From Haloarcula halophila (lineage in GTDB: Archaea > Halobacteriota > Halobacteria > Halobacteriales > Haloarculaceae): a stretch of DNA of 64,000 nucleotides. How positions within the stretch are numbered: the first letter of the stretch is position 1; each line of letters begins with the position of its first letter. Below are positions 33,973 to 43,076 of this stretch, one piece after another. The notes under the pieces were generated by a model. That model did not search any database, was not told the DNA's origin, and saw nothing but the letters and a program-made list of their open reading frames with translations. The position numbers and the translations under genes are program-made. The stretch lies in NCBI RefSeq assembly GCF_029278565.1, contig NZ_CP119559.1:1178001-1242000 (forward strand), read 5' to 3'.

Positions 33973-34263
33973 ATGACCGAGCGGATCACCGGCGAAGTCA
34001 TCCACGTCGTCGAGCCGTCGGATCTCGACGACTACGACCTCCAGCCCGAACTCGAAGAGCTGGCCGACTCGCGGTACGTCCTCGTCTGTCGGGAGGGTGG
34101 TGTCCCGTCGTGGTTCGAACGCGTCCGGGCGTTTCTGCTGCGACGACCCATCGAACCGATCACGCTCGTCGCGGAACGGGGTGCCGACGAGGGCGAGGAA
34201 GTGACCGCGAGCGTTCGGGAGACGGGGATGCCGGGCGTCTACGAGGCGACGCGACTCGACTGA
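33973..34263 (+). CDS. Small acidic protein of unknown function
   Basis: 96 residues from ATG 33973, the start favoured by the TATA box 26 bases upstream; an ATG at 33949 lies inside that box. Soluble alpha/beta protein: GEVIHVVEPSDLDDYDLQPE at the start, then VLVCREGGVPSWFERVRAFL (about 38-57) and EPITLVAERGADEGEEVTAS. No family recognised. No operon partner: it converges with psmB, 40 bases away. Confidence 0.68.
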   Translation: MTERITGEVIHVVEPSDLDDYDLQPELEELADSRYVLVCREGGVPSWFERVRAFLLRRPIEPITLVAERGADEGEEVTASVRETGMPGVYEATRLD

Positions 34264-34303
34264 TCTCGTCGCGTCGGAACGCGAAAACCGGTCGGTGACA
34301 GTC

Positions 34304-34996
34304 TCAGACCGCCGACTCGTAGTCCTCGAACCGGTCGATCTCGACGCCGTCCTCGGTGACCTCGGCGAGGACGATTCCGTTCCCGGAACCGGTGTCACGC
34401 TCTGCGGCGGACTGGACCGCACGGATCGCCAGCTCACGGGCTTCTTCGAGGCTCATCTCGGGGTCGTACTCGCCCTCGATGGTCCCCGTCGCGACCATGG
34501 TCCCGGAGCCCGTAACTGTATAATCGTCCTGCAGGACGCCGCCGGCCGGGTCGACGCTGTAGACGTGGCTGCCGTCCTCGTCGACCCCGCCGATGATGGG
34601 GTTGATGGCGAAGAAGGGGCCACCGCGGGCGAAGTTGCCCGCGAGCGTCGACAGGGCGTGGATGCTCAGGGGCTCGTTACGACGCACCTCGTAGAGGTTC
34701 GCCTCCGAGCGCAGCGAGCGGATGAACGACTGAGCGCCGCCGACGCTGCCGACCAGCGTCATCGCGGCCGTCGGGTGGATCTGCTCGACCTTCTGGACCT
34801 GTTTGTTCGAGACGAACCGGCCGCCCAGCGAGGCGCGTCGATCCGTCGCGATGAGGACGCCCTCGTCGGTGCTGATACCGACCGTGGTCGTCCCCGTCTT
34901 GGTCACCGTCTCCTCGTCGCGGTTGCTGTCGTCCGAGGGGATGGTTCCGACCTGTGGCTCGTAGGCGTCGGTCAGGCGGTTGTCGGGATCGTACAT
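34304..34996 (-). CDS. psmB: Proteasome beta subunit
   Basis: 230 residues from the ATG at 34996 (a GTG one codon earlier is possible). A propeptide of about 35 residues is expected to be removed at KTG|TTTVGIS, exposing the catalytic N-terminal Thr. The active-site Asp (LIATDRRAS) and Lys (NKQVQKVEQI) are in place, as is the Ser-rich TGSGTMVATG loop. It forms the inner rings of the 20S core with PsmA. The start overlaps the psmA stop (TGATG), so the two subunits are coupled. Haloarchaeal Asp/Glu-rich tail. Confidence 0.95.
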   Translation of the reverse strand: MYDPDNRLTDAYEPQVGTIPSDDSNRDEETVTKTGTTTVGISTDEGVLIATDRRASLGGRFVSNKQVQKVEQIHPTAAMTLVGSVGGAQSFIRSLRSEANLYEVRRNEPLSIHALSTLAGNFARGGPFFAINPIIGGVDEDGSHVYSVDPAGGVLQDDYTVTGSGTMVATGTIEGEYDPEMSLEEARELAIRAVQSAAERDTGSGNGIVLAEVTEDGVEIDRFEDYESAV

Positions 34997-35730
34997 CACT
35001 CCTCACCTCCGAGTTCGAACTCGGCCAGGCGGTCGGCGATGTCGTCCTCCTCGAGCTTCGTGAACTGCTCGGTCTCGACGTCGATCGTGGCGATGTCGAC
35101 ACCGGTCGCGTCGAGGCCGTCGTCGTTGACCGACGCGAGCGAGCGCAGCGCCAGTTCGACGCCGGCTTCCAGGTCCATCTCGTCGGTGTACTCCTCTTCG
35201 AGGTAGGTCTGGATGTCCTCGCGGGAGCCACCGATGGCGACCGCTTGCCACTCGTAAGGGGTCCCCGACGGGTCCGTCTCGAACAGGCGGGGCTCGCCGT
35301 TCTCGATGCCACCGACCAGCAGCGCGACGCCGAACGGCCGTGCGCCGCCGGTCTGGGTGTACTGCTGGATGTAGTCGGTGATCTCCTTCGTGAGCGATTC
35401 GACGGAGGCCGGCTCGTCGTAGCGCAGCCGGTTGACCTGAGCCTGCCGGCGCGCCACGTCGATGAGTTGCCGGGCGTCGGCCACGTGGCCGGCGCTGGCG
35501 ATCCCGACGTGGTCGTCGATCTCGTGGATCTTCTCGATGCTGTCGCGCTCGATGAGCGGCGACCGGGCGCGCCGGTCGGCCGCCAGTACGACACCGTCGG
35601 CAGTTCGGACACCGACGCTCGCGGTGCCGCGTTTGACCGCCTCGCGGGCGTACTCGACCTGGTAGAGGCGCCCGTCCGGCGAGAAGATCGTGATCCCGCG
35701 GTCGTACGCCTGCTGTTCGTTTCCTTGCAT
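34996..35730 (-). CDS. psmA: Proteasome alpha subunit
   Basis: 244 residues. YDRGITIFSPDGRLYQVEYA (9-28) is the alpha-subunit N-terminal gate and H0 helix, followed by AREAVKRGTASVGVRTADG. KIHEIDDHVGIASAGHVADAR is the next conserved segment. There is no catalytic Thr, as expected. Outer rings of the 20S core; they gate entry and dock the PAN ATPases. A TATA-like GTTATATACA (minus strand, 35771-35780) is about 45 bases upstream, which predicts a short 5' leader. Confidence 0.96.
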   Translation of the reverse strand: MQGNEQQAYDRGITIFSPDGRLYQVEYAREAVKRGTASVGVRTADGVVLAADRRARSPLIERDSIEKIHEIDDHVGIASAGHVADARQLIDVARRQAQVNRLRYDEPASVESLTKEITDYIQQYTQTGGARPFGVALLVGGIENGEPRLFETDPSGTPYEWQAVAIGGSREDIQTYLEEEYTDEMDLEAGVELALRSLASVNDDGLDATGVDIATIDVETEQFTKLEEDDIADRLAEFELGGEE

Positions 35731-35770
35731 GATCTGTGTTCTCTGTTGTTCACCTGAGGTTAGGGTTTCT

Positions 35771-35780
35771 TGTATATAAC
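35771..35780 (-). promoter_or_regulatory. Probable TATA box of the proteasome operon
   Basis: Minus-strand GTTATATACA, about 45 bases before the psmA ATG. Transcription would begin near 35748, giving an 18-20 base leader, in contrast to the leaderless neighbours. A minus-strand AGGTGA at 35747-35752 could be a Shine-Dalgarno site but would lie at the very 5' end. Confidence 0.45.
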
Positions 35781-35808
35781 CATACCGGTGGTATGGCCGC
35801 CACTGTCC

Positions 35809-36147
35809 TCAGTACAGCGGCAGGTCGCCGGTGACCCGGTCGACGAGTTCGTCCTCTGCGGGACCGACCGCCAACGCAGTGACGGTCCCGGGATCGAGCT
35901 CGGTGTGACCGGCGTCTCTGACGACCGCATGCGGCAGGCCCTCGCGCTCGGCAGCATCGGCGAGTTCGAACAGCTCGTCCTCGCTCGTCGCTTTGAGCAC
36001 GACCTTCTTCTGGCCCTCGCCTTTCCAGGCGGTCCGGGCCTTCCGACCCGCGTCCTCGAAGGCCGACAGGGCGGCGTGTGCGACCTGGGCGGCGAGTTTC
36101 CCCTCGCCCATCCCGATGTCCACACGAGCGACGATGGCCTGCTTCAT
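35809..36147 (-). CDS. pth2: Peptidyl-tRNA hydrolase 2
   Basis: 112 residues from ATG 36147, exactly the family length. [21 protein letters not shown] carries the conserved Lys and Gly-rich start; QVAHAAL (21-27) and [13 protein letters not shown] (47-59) follow, and the C terminus [12 protein letters not shown](A/S) then L is a Pth2 mark. It frees tRNA from peptidyl-tRNA released by stalled ribosomes. The promoter is a minus-strand CTTTAAGTAC near 36168-36177, about 26 bases upstream. A much longer reading frame running through this gene from 37089 is a shadow. Confidence 0.93.
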   Translation of the reverse strand: MKQAIVARVDIGMGEGKLAAQVAHAALSAFEDAGRKARTAWKGEGQKKVVLKATSEDELFELADAAEREGLPHAVVRDAGHTELDPGTVTALAVGPAEDELVDRVTGDLPLY

Positions 36148-36252
36148 ACCCCAACATGGCGACCCGTACTTAAAGCCCCCTCGGAGCACCCGACCGGTTG
36201 CACGTACCACAGGGTACATACACCATGGGCGTGGAGTCCCCCACGACACCCC

Positions 36253-36858
36253 ATGGCGCTGCGACTCCTGACCCAGCCCCGACAGTTCTTCGCGGACCGC
36301 GAGTCGGAGTTGAACGGCGTCCTCGGGGCCGGACTGGCAACCCTGTTCTCGCTGGTCCTGACGAGCGTCGTCGGCGCCTCGCTGTGGCTGTTCGCTCGGG
36401 GACTGGGGAACGGAGTCACCGGCGAGTTCCGGACGGCGGTGACCGACGCGCTCCCGCTGCTTTTCCTGGCCGTGCTCGTCCTCTGGCTCGTGCTCGGGGC
36501 GGCGCTGTTCCTCGGAGCGAAACTGGGCGGCGGACGCGGCACGTTCGGCGCGACGCTGGAGGTCGCGGCCTGGGGCTTGGTGCCAACGCTGGTCGGCGTC
36601 GTCGTCGTCGGCGCGGCCCTCGTGGTGTACGGCCTCCAGGCCGACCTCGCGATCGATAGCCTGGCGGCGCTCGGTGCCCGACTCCGCCCGCTCCAGAGCG
36701 GGGTCTCCGGGCTCGCGGTCCTCCTGGTCCAGATCGGGACTGCCGCCTGGCAGGCGTTCATCTGGGCGGCCGGCCTCCGAGTCGCCCACGGTATCGACCG
36801 GTTCAGCGCGGTGGCGACGGCCATCGTCGTCGCCGTCGCCCTCGTCGTGCTCGTCTGA
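36253..36858 (+). CDS. YIP1 family membrane protein
   Basis: 201 residues, start ATG with TATA-like GTACATACAC about 30-35 bases upstream. [16 protein letters not shown] (4-19) is the typical YIP1-family opening (a pro/Phe motif before the first helix). Five or six hydrophobic helices follow from about residue 24 to 200. Archaeal YIP1 proteins are of unknown function. Divergent from pth2; it ends 64 bases before dcd. Confidence 0.82.
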   Translation: MALRLLTQPRQFFADRESELNGVLGAGLATLFSLVLTSVVGASLWLFARGLGNGVTGEFRTAVTDALPLLFLAVLVLWLVLGAALFLGAKLGGGRGTFGATLEVAAWGLVPTLVGVVVVGAALVVYGLQADLAIDSLAALGARLRPLQSGVSGLAVLLVQIGTAAWQAFIWAAGLRVAHGIDRFSAVATAIVVAVALVVLV

Positions 36859-36922
36859 CCACCGCGATGGCTCGCGCTCCGAGGCGGGACGTTTTAGGCG
36901 CCGGGTCGCCCTACCTCGGGTA

Positions 36923-37510
36923 ATGATCCTCTCGGACGCGGACATCCTGCGGCGCCTCGAAGACGGCGATCTGGTCGTCGAACCCCTCGACGATCCGGAC
37001 ATCCAGATCCAGCCCGCCAGCGTCGACCTCCGGTTGGGCCGGGAGTTCCTGGAGTTCCAGCACGCCAACATCCCGTGTATCCACCCCAACAGCGAGCAGG
37101 AGGTCGCCGACTACGTCGAGGAGACGGTCGTCGATGACGACGACGAGTTCATCCTCCACCCCGGCGACTTCGTGCTGGGGACGACCTACGAGCGCGTCGA
37201 GATCCCCGACGACCTCATCGCCCACGTCGAGGGGCGCTCGTCGCTTGGCCGTCTGGCGATCGTGGTCCACGCCACTGCCGGTCTGGCGGACCCCGGGTAC
37301 CAGGGCCAGATCACCCTCGAACTGTCGAATCTCGGGACCGCGCCCGTGGCCCTCTCCCCGGGGATGCGCATCTCGCAGCTGACCTTTACGGAACTGAAGA
37401 CGCCGGCCGATCGGCCATACGGCGAGGAGCGCGGCTCGAAGTACCAGGGTCAGAAGGGGCCACAGGCGAGCAAGATACAGGGGGATCGCGAGTTCGGAGG
37501 CGATCAGTGA
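36923..37510 (+). CDS. dcd: dCTP deaminase
   Basis: 195 residues. [17 protein letters not shown] at the start; [11 protein letters not shown] (29-39); [10 protein letters not shown] (about 104-113), which carries the Arg/Ser nucleotide-binding pair; [13 protein letters not shown] (about 121-133) with the catalytic Glu. It converts dCTP to dUTP plus ammonia for dTMP synthesis; some archaeal enzymes also hydrolyse dUTP. C-terminal GPQASKIQ is the flexible lid. The stop overlaps the next start (TGATG). Confidence 0.93.
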   Translation: MILSDADILRRLEDGDLVVEPLDDPDIQIQPASVDLRLGREFLEFQHANIPCIHPNSEQEVADYVEETVVDDDDEFILHPGDFVLGTTYERVEIPDDLIAHVEGRSSLGRLAIVVHATAGLADPGYQGQITLELSNLGTAPVALSPGMRISQLTFTELKTPADRPYGEERGSKYQGQKGPQASKIQGDREFGGDQ

Positions 37511-38406
37511 TGCGGTTCATCGAGGAGGTCGTCGTCGAGGAGTTCCTGCCGACGTTCCGGTCGCTGCTGGCCGAGGCGCTCCGGGAGCGAGACCTCACCC
37601 AGTCGGAGGTCGCCGAGTTGCTCGGGATCAGCCAGAGCGCCGTCTCGAAGTACGTCCACGGGAACGTCGACCGCAACGAGGCGTTGCTCGACCACCGCGG
37701 ACTCGCCGAACTCGTCGAGCGGCTGGCCGACGGGCTGGCGGCCGGCGAGACGACCTCGGTCCAGGCGCTGGTCGAGACGGAGGTGTTCATCCGTGAACTC
37801 GAACGCGGCGGGCTGTTGGCCCAACTGCACGAACAGCGGGTGCCGGAGTTGGCCGAGTACGAGGGGGAGTTCGCCGTCCACGACCCCGATTCGACGCTAC
37901 GGGCGGCCGAACAGGCGCTCTCGTCGGTCCGGCGGGGGCTCCAGGTCTTAGAGAACACGAGCGGGTTCGCGACGCTGATCCCCGCGGTGGGGTCGAACCT
38001 CGTCGAAGCGTTGCCCGACGGCGACAGCATCGAGGACGTCGCCGCCGTCCCGGGACGGATTCTCGACGTGAAAGGGCGGGCGACGATCCCGGCCGATCCG
38101 GAGTTCGGCGTCAGCGAACACGTCGCGTCGGTGTTGCTGGCGGCCCGCGCGGCCGGCAGCGACGCGCGAGCGGCCCTGAACGTCCGCTACGACGAGTCGA
38201 TCGTGACGGCGCTTTCCGAGGCCGGCTACACGACCGCCGAGTTCGACGCCGAGGCCAGCGTCGAGACCGGCGTCGCCGAGGCGCTGGCCGAGACGCCCGA
38301 CGCCGACGTGCTCTACCAGACCGGCGGGATGGGCGTCGAGCCGGTCGTCTACGTGCTCGGTCCCGACGCCGGGACCGTCGCCGAGCGCACACGTGAGCTG
38401 CTGTGA
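37510..38406 (+). CDS. thiR: ThiR-type thiamine regulator (HTH + ThiN domain)
   Basis: 298 residues. Residues 18-55 form a Cro/CI-type helix-turn-helix (LTQSEVAELLGISQSAVSKY). Residues 115-298 are a ThiN domain, the fold of thiamine-phosphate synthase, here with IPAVGSNLVEALPD and YQTGGMGVEPVVYVLG. Archaeal proteins of this architecture (ThiR) repress thiamine genes and are thought to sense thiamine phosphates. Whether the ThiN part is still catalytic cannot be told. It is coupled to dcd upstream and to a methyltransferase downstream (GTG in TGTGA), an unexpected pairing of deoxynucleotide and thiamine functions. Confidence 0.83.
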   Translation: MRFIEEVVVEEFLPTFRSLLAEALRERDLTQSEVAELLGISQSAVSKYVHGNVDRNEALLDHRGLAELVERLADGLAAGETTSVQALVETEVFIRELERGGLLAQLHEQRVPELAEYEGEFAVHDPDSTLRAAEQALSSVRRGLQVLENTSGFATLIPAVGSNLVEALPDGDSIEDVAAVPGRILDVKGRATIPADPEFGVSEHVASVLLAARAAGSDARAALNVRYDESIVTALSEAGYTTAEFDAEASVETGVAEALAETPDADVLYQTGGMGVEPVVYVLGPDAGTVAERTRELL

Positions 38407-39053
38407 CCGACGTTCGGTCGTTTTACGGGCGGTGGGCGCGCCTCTACGACGCCCTCGCCTCGCTCCCCTTCGTCGGCTCCTGGCGTGCGAGGGCCGTGGA
38501 ATCACTGGACCTGTCGGCCGGGGACACCGTCGTCGAGATGGGCTGTGGCACCGGCGCGAACGTCCCGTCCCTCCGGAAGCAGGTCGGCCCGGGGGGGACG
38601 GTCGTCGGCGTCGACCTCACGCGGGGGATGCTCGACCGGGCCGGCCGGCACCCCGACCGGGCCGGCGACGGCGTCCACTACGTCCAGGGTGACGCCGCGC
38701 ACCCGCCGATCCGGGACGCCGACGCGGTGCTCGCGACGTTCGTCGCCGGCCTGTTCCCCGACCCCGAACCAGTCGTCGACCGGTGGTGTGACGCGGTCGG
38801 TCCCGGCGGTCGGATCGCGCTGTTGAACTTCCAGCGCAGCGACGCGACCGTCGCGCTCCCGCTGAACGTCGTCTTCGAGGGGTTCGTCCGACTCTCCTCG
38901 CCGGGGAGCCGGCTGGCGCGGGACTCGCAGGCGACGGCCTTCGAGCGGCGAGTTCGGGCCGCACGCCGACGACTCACCGAACGGACCGTCGACCGCCGGT
39001 ACGAGACGCTGGCCGGCGGCTATCTTGGACTGCTGTCGGGTACTGTCGCCTGA
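38403..39053 (+). CDS. Class I SAM-dependent methyltransferase
   Basis: 216 residues, GTG start overlapping the thiR stop. Motif I is VVEMGCGTGANV (about 44-55), an acidic strand 2 end follows (VVGVDLTRGMLD), then VQGDAAHPPI (motif II) and NVVFEG. N-terminal FYGRWARLYDALA is the UbiE/MenG pattern for lipid or quinone methyltransferases. The exact substrate is not known. Last gene of the dcd-thiR-methyltransferase operon. Confidence 0.86.
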   Translation: MTDVRSFYGRWARLYDALASLPFVGSWRARAVESLDLSAGDTVVEMGCGTGANVPSLRKQVGPGGTVVGVDLTRGMLDRAGRHPDRAGDGVHYVQGDAAHPPIRDADAVLATFVAGLFPDPEPVVDRWCDAVGPGGRIALLNFQRSDATVALPLNVVFEGFVRLSSPGSRLARDSQATAFERRVRAARRRLTERTVDRRYETLAGGYLGLLSGTVA

Positions 39054-39056
39054 CGC

Positions 39057-40319
39057 TCAGTCGCTCGTCCCCGGCGACGCGGCGTCCGCGGTTCCCGGCG
39101 TCGGTTCTCGTTCGAGCCGATAGACGAGACAACCGACGAGCGAGAGGAGACAACCGTACAAGACCGGCGTTCCGAGCGTGAATACGGGACGGAGCGTTAC
39201 CGTGATCTGCGTGACGGTCTCGGGAGCCAGCGGGAGGAGGTCGACCAACCGCGGGACGGCGTTGAACGACAGCGAGAGTGTCGCGAGCAGCGTCCCGCCG
39301 ACGAACAGCCGGCGGCCCCATCCTCGGGGGAGGTCGTAGAGGAGCACGACCAGCGGGAACGTCAGGTAGACGTAGTACAGGAGCAGCGACGGGAAAAACA
39401 GCAGTATCGCGACGAGGGTCCCGTACAGCGCGACCAGCCGGTCGGTCGTGGTTCGAGTGCGCCAGTACAGCGCGGCCACCGCGGGTGCCAGCAGCGCCGC
39501 GGCACCGGCGGCGTACCACGTCGGATCGACGGTCGGGAACAGCACCGACAGCGGCCGGCGGAGCGTGACGTAGCTCACTCCCGGGTCGAGGCCGCCGACG
39601 AACGCCTGCGTGTCCCGTCGCGCAAGGAGGACGTCGAAGACGTAGGTCCTGTAGGTGGCCGGTCCGAACGCTGCGAGGCCGGCAAGCGAGAGCGCCACTG
39701 CCGTCCCGACGGCGGCGACGATGGCCCGCCAGGCACGCCGGTAGAGCAACCAGAGGCCGACGGCCGCCGGGAACACCTTGACGAAGGCCGGCAGCGCGAG
39801 CGCGACGCCGGCCAGCCACTCGCGGTCCCGGTCGAGCCAGACGAGTCCGGCCGCGAAGGCGGCCACGAGCAGGTGGTTGACCTGGCCGTAGGCCAGCGAC
39901 GGGACGGCGTGGACCGACGCGAGGACGAACGCACCCACGAGTAGCCGGTCGCTCCGCGGGACTCGGTAGCCCATCGACTCGACGTACCCGGCCAGCAGGC
40001 GCGTCAGCCAGCCGCTGGCGGCGACCGTCAGCACTGTCGTGATCGCGTAACCGACCGGCCACTCCCCAAGTCGCGCGAGCGGAACGAACGCCAGTACCGT
40101 CACCGGCGGGTAGAGATAGTGGAACCGGCTGGAGGGTGGCGTCACCGCGTAGAAATCTCGGCCGGCCAGGACCGCCCGCGCGGCGGCGTCGTACACCCGG
40201 TAGTTCAGTCCGATCTTGACCGGCCAGGCCAGCACGTAGTAGAGGCCCAATCCGGCACCCAGAAGGACGGCGCTCCCGAGGACGAGCCAGACATCGCGGC
40301 GAGTGGTAGAGAGGGACAT
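39057..40319 (-). CDS. Glycosyltransferase family 87 (DUF2029) membrane protein
   Basis: 420 residues from ATG 40319. About ten membrane helices. The first loop has YYVLAWPVKIGLNYRVYDAA and GRDFY, where the Asp matches the conserved acidic residue of GT87 (PimE-type) enzymes that use polyprenyl-phosphate sugars. YLYPPVTVLAFVPLA (about 81-95) and QVNHLLVAAFAAGL (about 158-171) are also conserved. Likely adds a sugar outside the cell using a dolichol-phosphate donor, which would fit the AglD-like gene 900 bases away. Acceptor unknown. Confidence 0.82.
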   Translation of the reverse strand: MSLSTTRRDVWLVLGSAVLLGAGLGLYYVLAWPVKIGLNYRVYDAAARAVLAGRDFYAVTPPSSRFHYLYPPVTVLAFVPLARLGEWPVGYAITTVLTVAASGWLTRLLAGYVESMGYRVPRSDRLLVGAFVLASVHAVPSLAYGQVNHLLVAAFAAGLVWLDRDREWLAGVALALPAFVKVFPAAVGLWLLYRRAWRAIVAAVGTAVALSLAGLAAFGPATYRTYVFDVLLARRDTQAFVGGLDPGVSYVTLRRPLSVLFPTVDPTWYAAGAAALLAPAVAALYWRTRTTTDRLVALYGTLVAILLFFPSLLLYYVYLTFPLVVLLYDLPRGWGRRLFVGGTLLATLSLSFNAVPRLVDLLPLAPETVTQITVTLRPVFTLGTPVLYGCLLSLVGCLVYRLEREPTPGTADAASPGTSD

Positions 40320-40351
40320 GGACAGTCGGGGACGACCGGCGTGGTGTCCCG

Positions 40352-41113
40352 TCAAACCCGGTAGCGATCGGCGTGTCGCGGGCAGAACTCGGGGTCGTCG
40401 AGTTGTGCGGCCACGACACCGGGCTGTCGATGGGCGTTGTGGAGGCGACAGCCTGACTCGTCACAGAACGCCTCGCCGGTCGACAGGTAGTGGGCTGCTT
40501 GCAGGACGTATCCCTTCAGTGCATCGGTCGTCCGTGGATCGTCGGCGACCAGGAACTCGCCGTCGACCGCCGACTCCAGCACCTCTCGGGGTGGCGCGTC
40601 GCCCGAGACCATCGCGTGTTGCTGTTTCTCCTTGTAGTACTGCTCGGGTTTCGCGGGCGCCTCGTACAGTCCCGGGACGGAGACCACTCCCGGTTGTCCG
40701 AGTACGTTGACGCGTTTGTGCCACCGGCCGTCGTGGTCGCCCCAGGTTCCGACCACGCGGTCGAGCACCGGGATATGGAGGTGATCGAGCGTCCGCTCGT
40801 CGGCCGGTACCCGTTCGTACAGCGCGCGCTGGACCGCCAGGCCGTCGTAGATGACGCCGCCGCCCCGCTCGGGGTCTTCCAGGGCACGCTCCTCGTAGCG
40901 GACGATTCCCAGCATCGTGTTTCCCGTCGCGCGGTCGTAGGGGTCCAGCACACGTGCGTCGGCGAACGTCTCGGCGAGCCCGTCGTCGCCGTACAGCGAA
41001 CAGAACCGGTCCCTGACCCGGACGGTCGCGTCGATCCGATCGTCGAGCCAGTCGCCGACGGCCTCGACGTCGGCGGCGGTCGTCGGCGCCCGGTAGAGTG
41101 TGACCCGTTTCAT
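40352..41113 (-). CDS. Putative metallopeptidase-like protein (DUF6775/DUF7001-like)
   Basis: 253 residues from ATG 41113 (MKRVTLYRAPTT). Conserved-looking blocks: LDHLHIPVLDRVVGTWGDHD (about 113-132), VVSVPGLYEAPAKPEQYY (about 146-163), CDESGCRLHNAHRQPG (about 222-237), and FCPRHADRY at the end. The last two recall a small zinc site, and the EAPAKP block is one I associate with archaeal putative metallopeptidases. There is no classic HEXXH. The biochemical role is unknown. Confidence 0.6.
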   Translation of the reverse strand: MKRVTLYRAPTTAADVEAVGDWLDDRIDATVRVRDRFCSLYGDDGLAETFADARVLDPYDRATGNTMLGIVRYEERALEDPERGGGVIYDGLAVQRALYERVPADERTLDHLHIPVLDRVVGTWGDHDGRWHKRVNVLGQPGVVSVPGLYEAPAKPEQYYKEKQQHAMVSGDAPPREVLESAVDGEFLVADDPRTTDALKGYVLQAAHYLSTGEAFCDESGCRLHNAHRQPGVVAAQLDDPEFCPRHADRYRV

Positions 41114-41219
41114 ATTACAGTTGTACAACTCGGTGGTACTTCGATCCGACGGTCCCGAACGTCGTGGCGTCGATCAGGACGGGTCAGCTATCGACGGGAG
41201 ACCCCCGACGGCTCCGGAC

Positions 41220-43037
41220 CTACGCCTCGGCCTCCGGTTCGACTTCGCTCGCGTTCCGTGACTCCTCGACGGCTTTCGTCAGCGAGACGTTGAGCCACGC
41301 CATCGAGACGATACCGCCGACCACCGTGACGGCGTTTTTGACCGCGTGGTCGACCACGGCGATCGAGAGCGCCGTCGTCACGCCGACGGGGGTCAGCGGC
41401 GCGACGATGATCGTGAACGCGCCCTCGTAGAGCCCCACGCCGCCCGGCGTAAGCGGGAGTACCTTGGCGAGGTTGCCGACGCTGACCGCGAAGAAGCCGA
41501 CGGCGATCAGCGACGGCGTCAGCGACTGGCCGAAGGCACGGAACACGACGAGCGCCGTGAGCACGTCCAGCGACCAGATGAGGAGGCTACCGAGGCCGAC
41601 ACGGACGAACGCCGCCCCGTCGGCGGTCACCGTCTGGATGTCGGCGACGAACCCCTCGATGACGCCGGCGACGTAGTCGGCGTAGGAGTCGTCGCTGAGT
41701 CGCCCCACCCCGGCACGGACGAAGTTCCGGTCGGTGCGGGCGCTGGCGACGATGGCCGCGACCGCGCCGATGGCCGCGAGTCCGACCGCCGCCGCCACGA
41801 CGACGGCCGTCTGGCCGCTGCTGGCCGTGTCACCGCCGACGGCGTCGCCGGCCAGCGCGGCGAAGAGTGTGTCGGCCGACCCGGTGACCGCCAACCCGAT
41901 CAGCACCACACCGGCAAGCAGCGTGATCGTCAGCAGGTCGAAGACGCGCTCGACGGCCAGCGAGGCGAAGCCGGTAGGGTAGGGGATCGAGCGGCGCGCC
42001 TTCACGACGTAGGCCCGGACGGCGTCGCCGGCCCGCGCGGGGAAGACGAGGTTCCCGGTCTGACTGACGAACACCGCACCGGTCAGGAACTCCCAGCGTT
42101 CGTGATGCCCCATCGAGTCCAAGATGTCCCGGTACCGGATCCCACGCAGCGGCCACGAGAGGGCGTACACCGCTCCCGAGAGGGCGACGATCGCGGGGTC
42201 CGCGTCGGCCATCCGTTCCAGTACCGTCCGGGGGTCGAGATACTGGGTCATCAACAAGAGGGCGACGACGACCAGCAGGGTGCCGGCCCCCAGCGACACC
42301 CGGCGGGTGATCCGCGGGCTGACCGACAGCTCCCAGAAGGTCCGCAACACCTGGCTCCCCATCCCGAAGACGTCCCGGACGATGTCGACTTTCGAGTCGC
42401 CCTTGGGCGTCCAGTCGACGGGGAACTCCTTGACGCGGAACCCGTTTCGCTGAGCCTTCACGAGCAGTTCCGTGTCCCAGAACCAGTGCTCGTCCTCGAC
42501 CATCGGCGCGAGCGTCTCCATCGCGTCCCTGTCGAAGGCCTTGAACCCACACTGGTGGTCCTGCAGTTTCGAGCGCAGGACGGCCCGCACCAGCGTGTTG
42601 TATCCCAGGCTCGGGACGCCCCGTCTGGCCGGGCGGTCGGCCCGGTTCTCGGGCAGCCAGCGTGACCCCGTCGCGACGTCGTAGGCCCCCGATCGGACGC
42701 TCTCGACGAGTTCCTCCAGGTGGCGCATGTCCGTCGCCAGGTCGGTGTCGAAGTAGACGAGCGTCCCGCCGTCGGCCCGCTGGAAGGCGTACTCCAGGGC
42801 ACCGCCCCGACCGAGTCGCTCGTCGCTGTGGACGTGACGGACGCGGTCGTCCTCGGCGGCCAGACGGCTCGCGATCTCCGGTGTCCGGTCGTCACAGCCG
42901 TCCTCGGCGACGATGACTTCGAAGCTGCCGGCCGGCAGGAAGGAGGCGAGCGTCTCCAGTGTGACCGAGACGGTCTCCTCGATGGTGTCCTCCTCGTTGT
43001 ACGCGGGGAGGACGACGCTCACCTCGATGTCGCTCAT
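41220..43037 (-). CDS. aglD: AglD-like dolichol-phosphate glycosyltransferase
   Basis: 605 residues. Residues 1-235 form a GT2 domain: VSVVLPAYNEEDTI (6-19), VIVAEDGCDD (43-52) and the D-x-D-like YFDTDLATDM (94-103). Helices from about 245 to 580 form a UPF0104/LPG-synthase-like membrane part with VFPARAGDAVRAYVVK and LPLTPGGVGLYEGAF, as in Haloferax AglD. AglD makes mannosyl-dolichol phosphate, the donor for the last sugar of the S-layer N-glycan. The fused architecture and length match. Other agl genes are not in the window; a GT87 transferase is close by. The many N-x-S/T sequons in the left-end surface proteins are potential targets. Confidence 0.85.
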   Translation of the reverse strand: MSDIEVSVVLPAYNEEDTIEETVSVTLETLASFLPAGSFEVIVAEDGCDDRTPEIASRLAAEDDRVRHVHSDERLGRGGALEYAFQRADGGTLVYFDTDLATDMRHLEELVESVRSGAYDVATGSRWLPENRADRPARRGVPSLGYNTLVRAVLRSKLQDHQCGFKAFDRDAMETLAPMVEDEHWFWDTELLVKAQRNGFRVKEFPVDWTPKGDSKVDIVRDVFGMGSQVLRTFWELSVSPRITRRVSLGAGTLLVVVALLLMTQYLDPRTVLERMADADPAIVALSGAVYALSWPLRGIRYRDILDSMGHHERWEFLTGAVFVSQTGNLVFPARAGDAVRAYVVKARRSIPYPTGFASLAVERVFDLLTITLLAGVVLIGLAVTGSADTLFAALAGDAVGGDTASSGQTAVVVAAAVGLAAIGAVAAIVASARTDRNFVRAGVGRLSDDSYADYVAGVIEGFVADIQTVTADGAAFVRVGLGSLLIWSLDVLTALVVFRAFGQSLTPSLIAVGFFAVSVGNLAKVLPLTPGGVGLYEGAFTIIVAPLTPVGVTTALSIAVVDHAVKNAVTVVGGIVSMAWLNVSLTKAVEESRNASEVEPEAEA

Positions 43038-43076
43038 TGCAACACGGTAGACGCCACTGGGGCCAAGAGTTTTCTG

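Noticed and set aside
35809-37089. Minus-strand frame of 426 residues ending in Pth2
   Set aside because: Pth2 is a standard 112-residue protein with its own TATA box; the N-terminal extension runs opposite YIP1 and dcd and has no family similarity.
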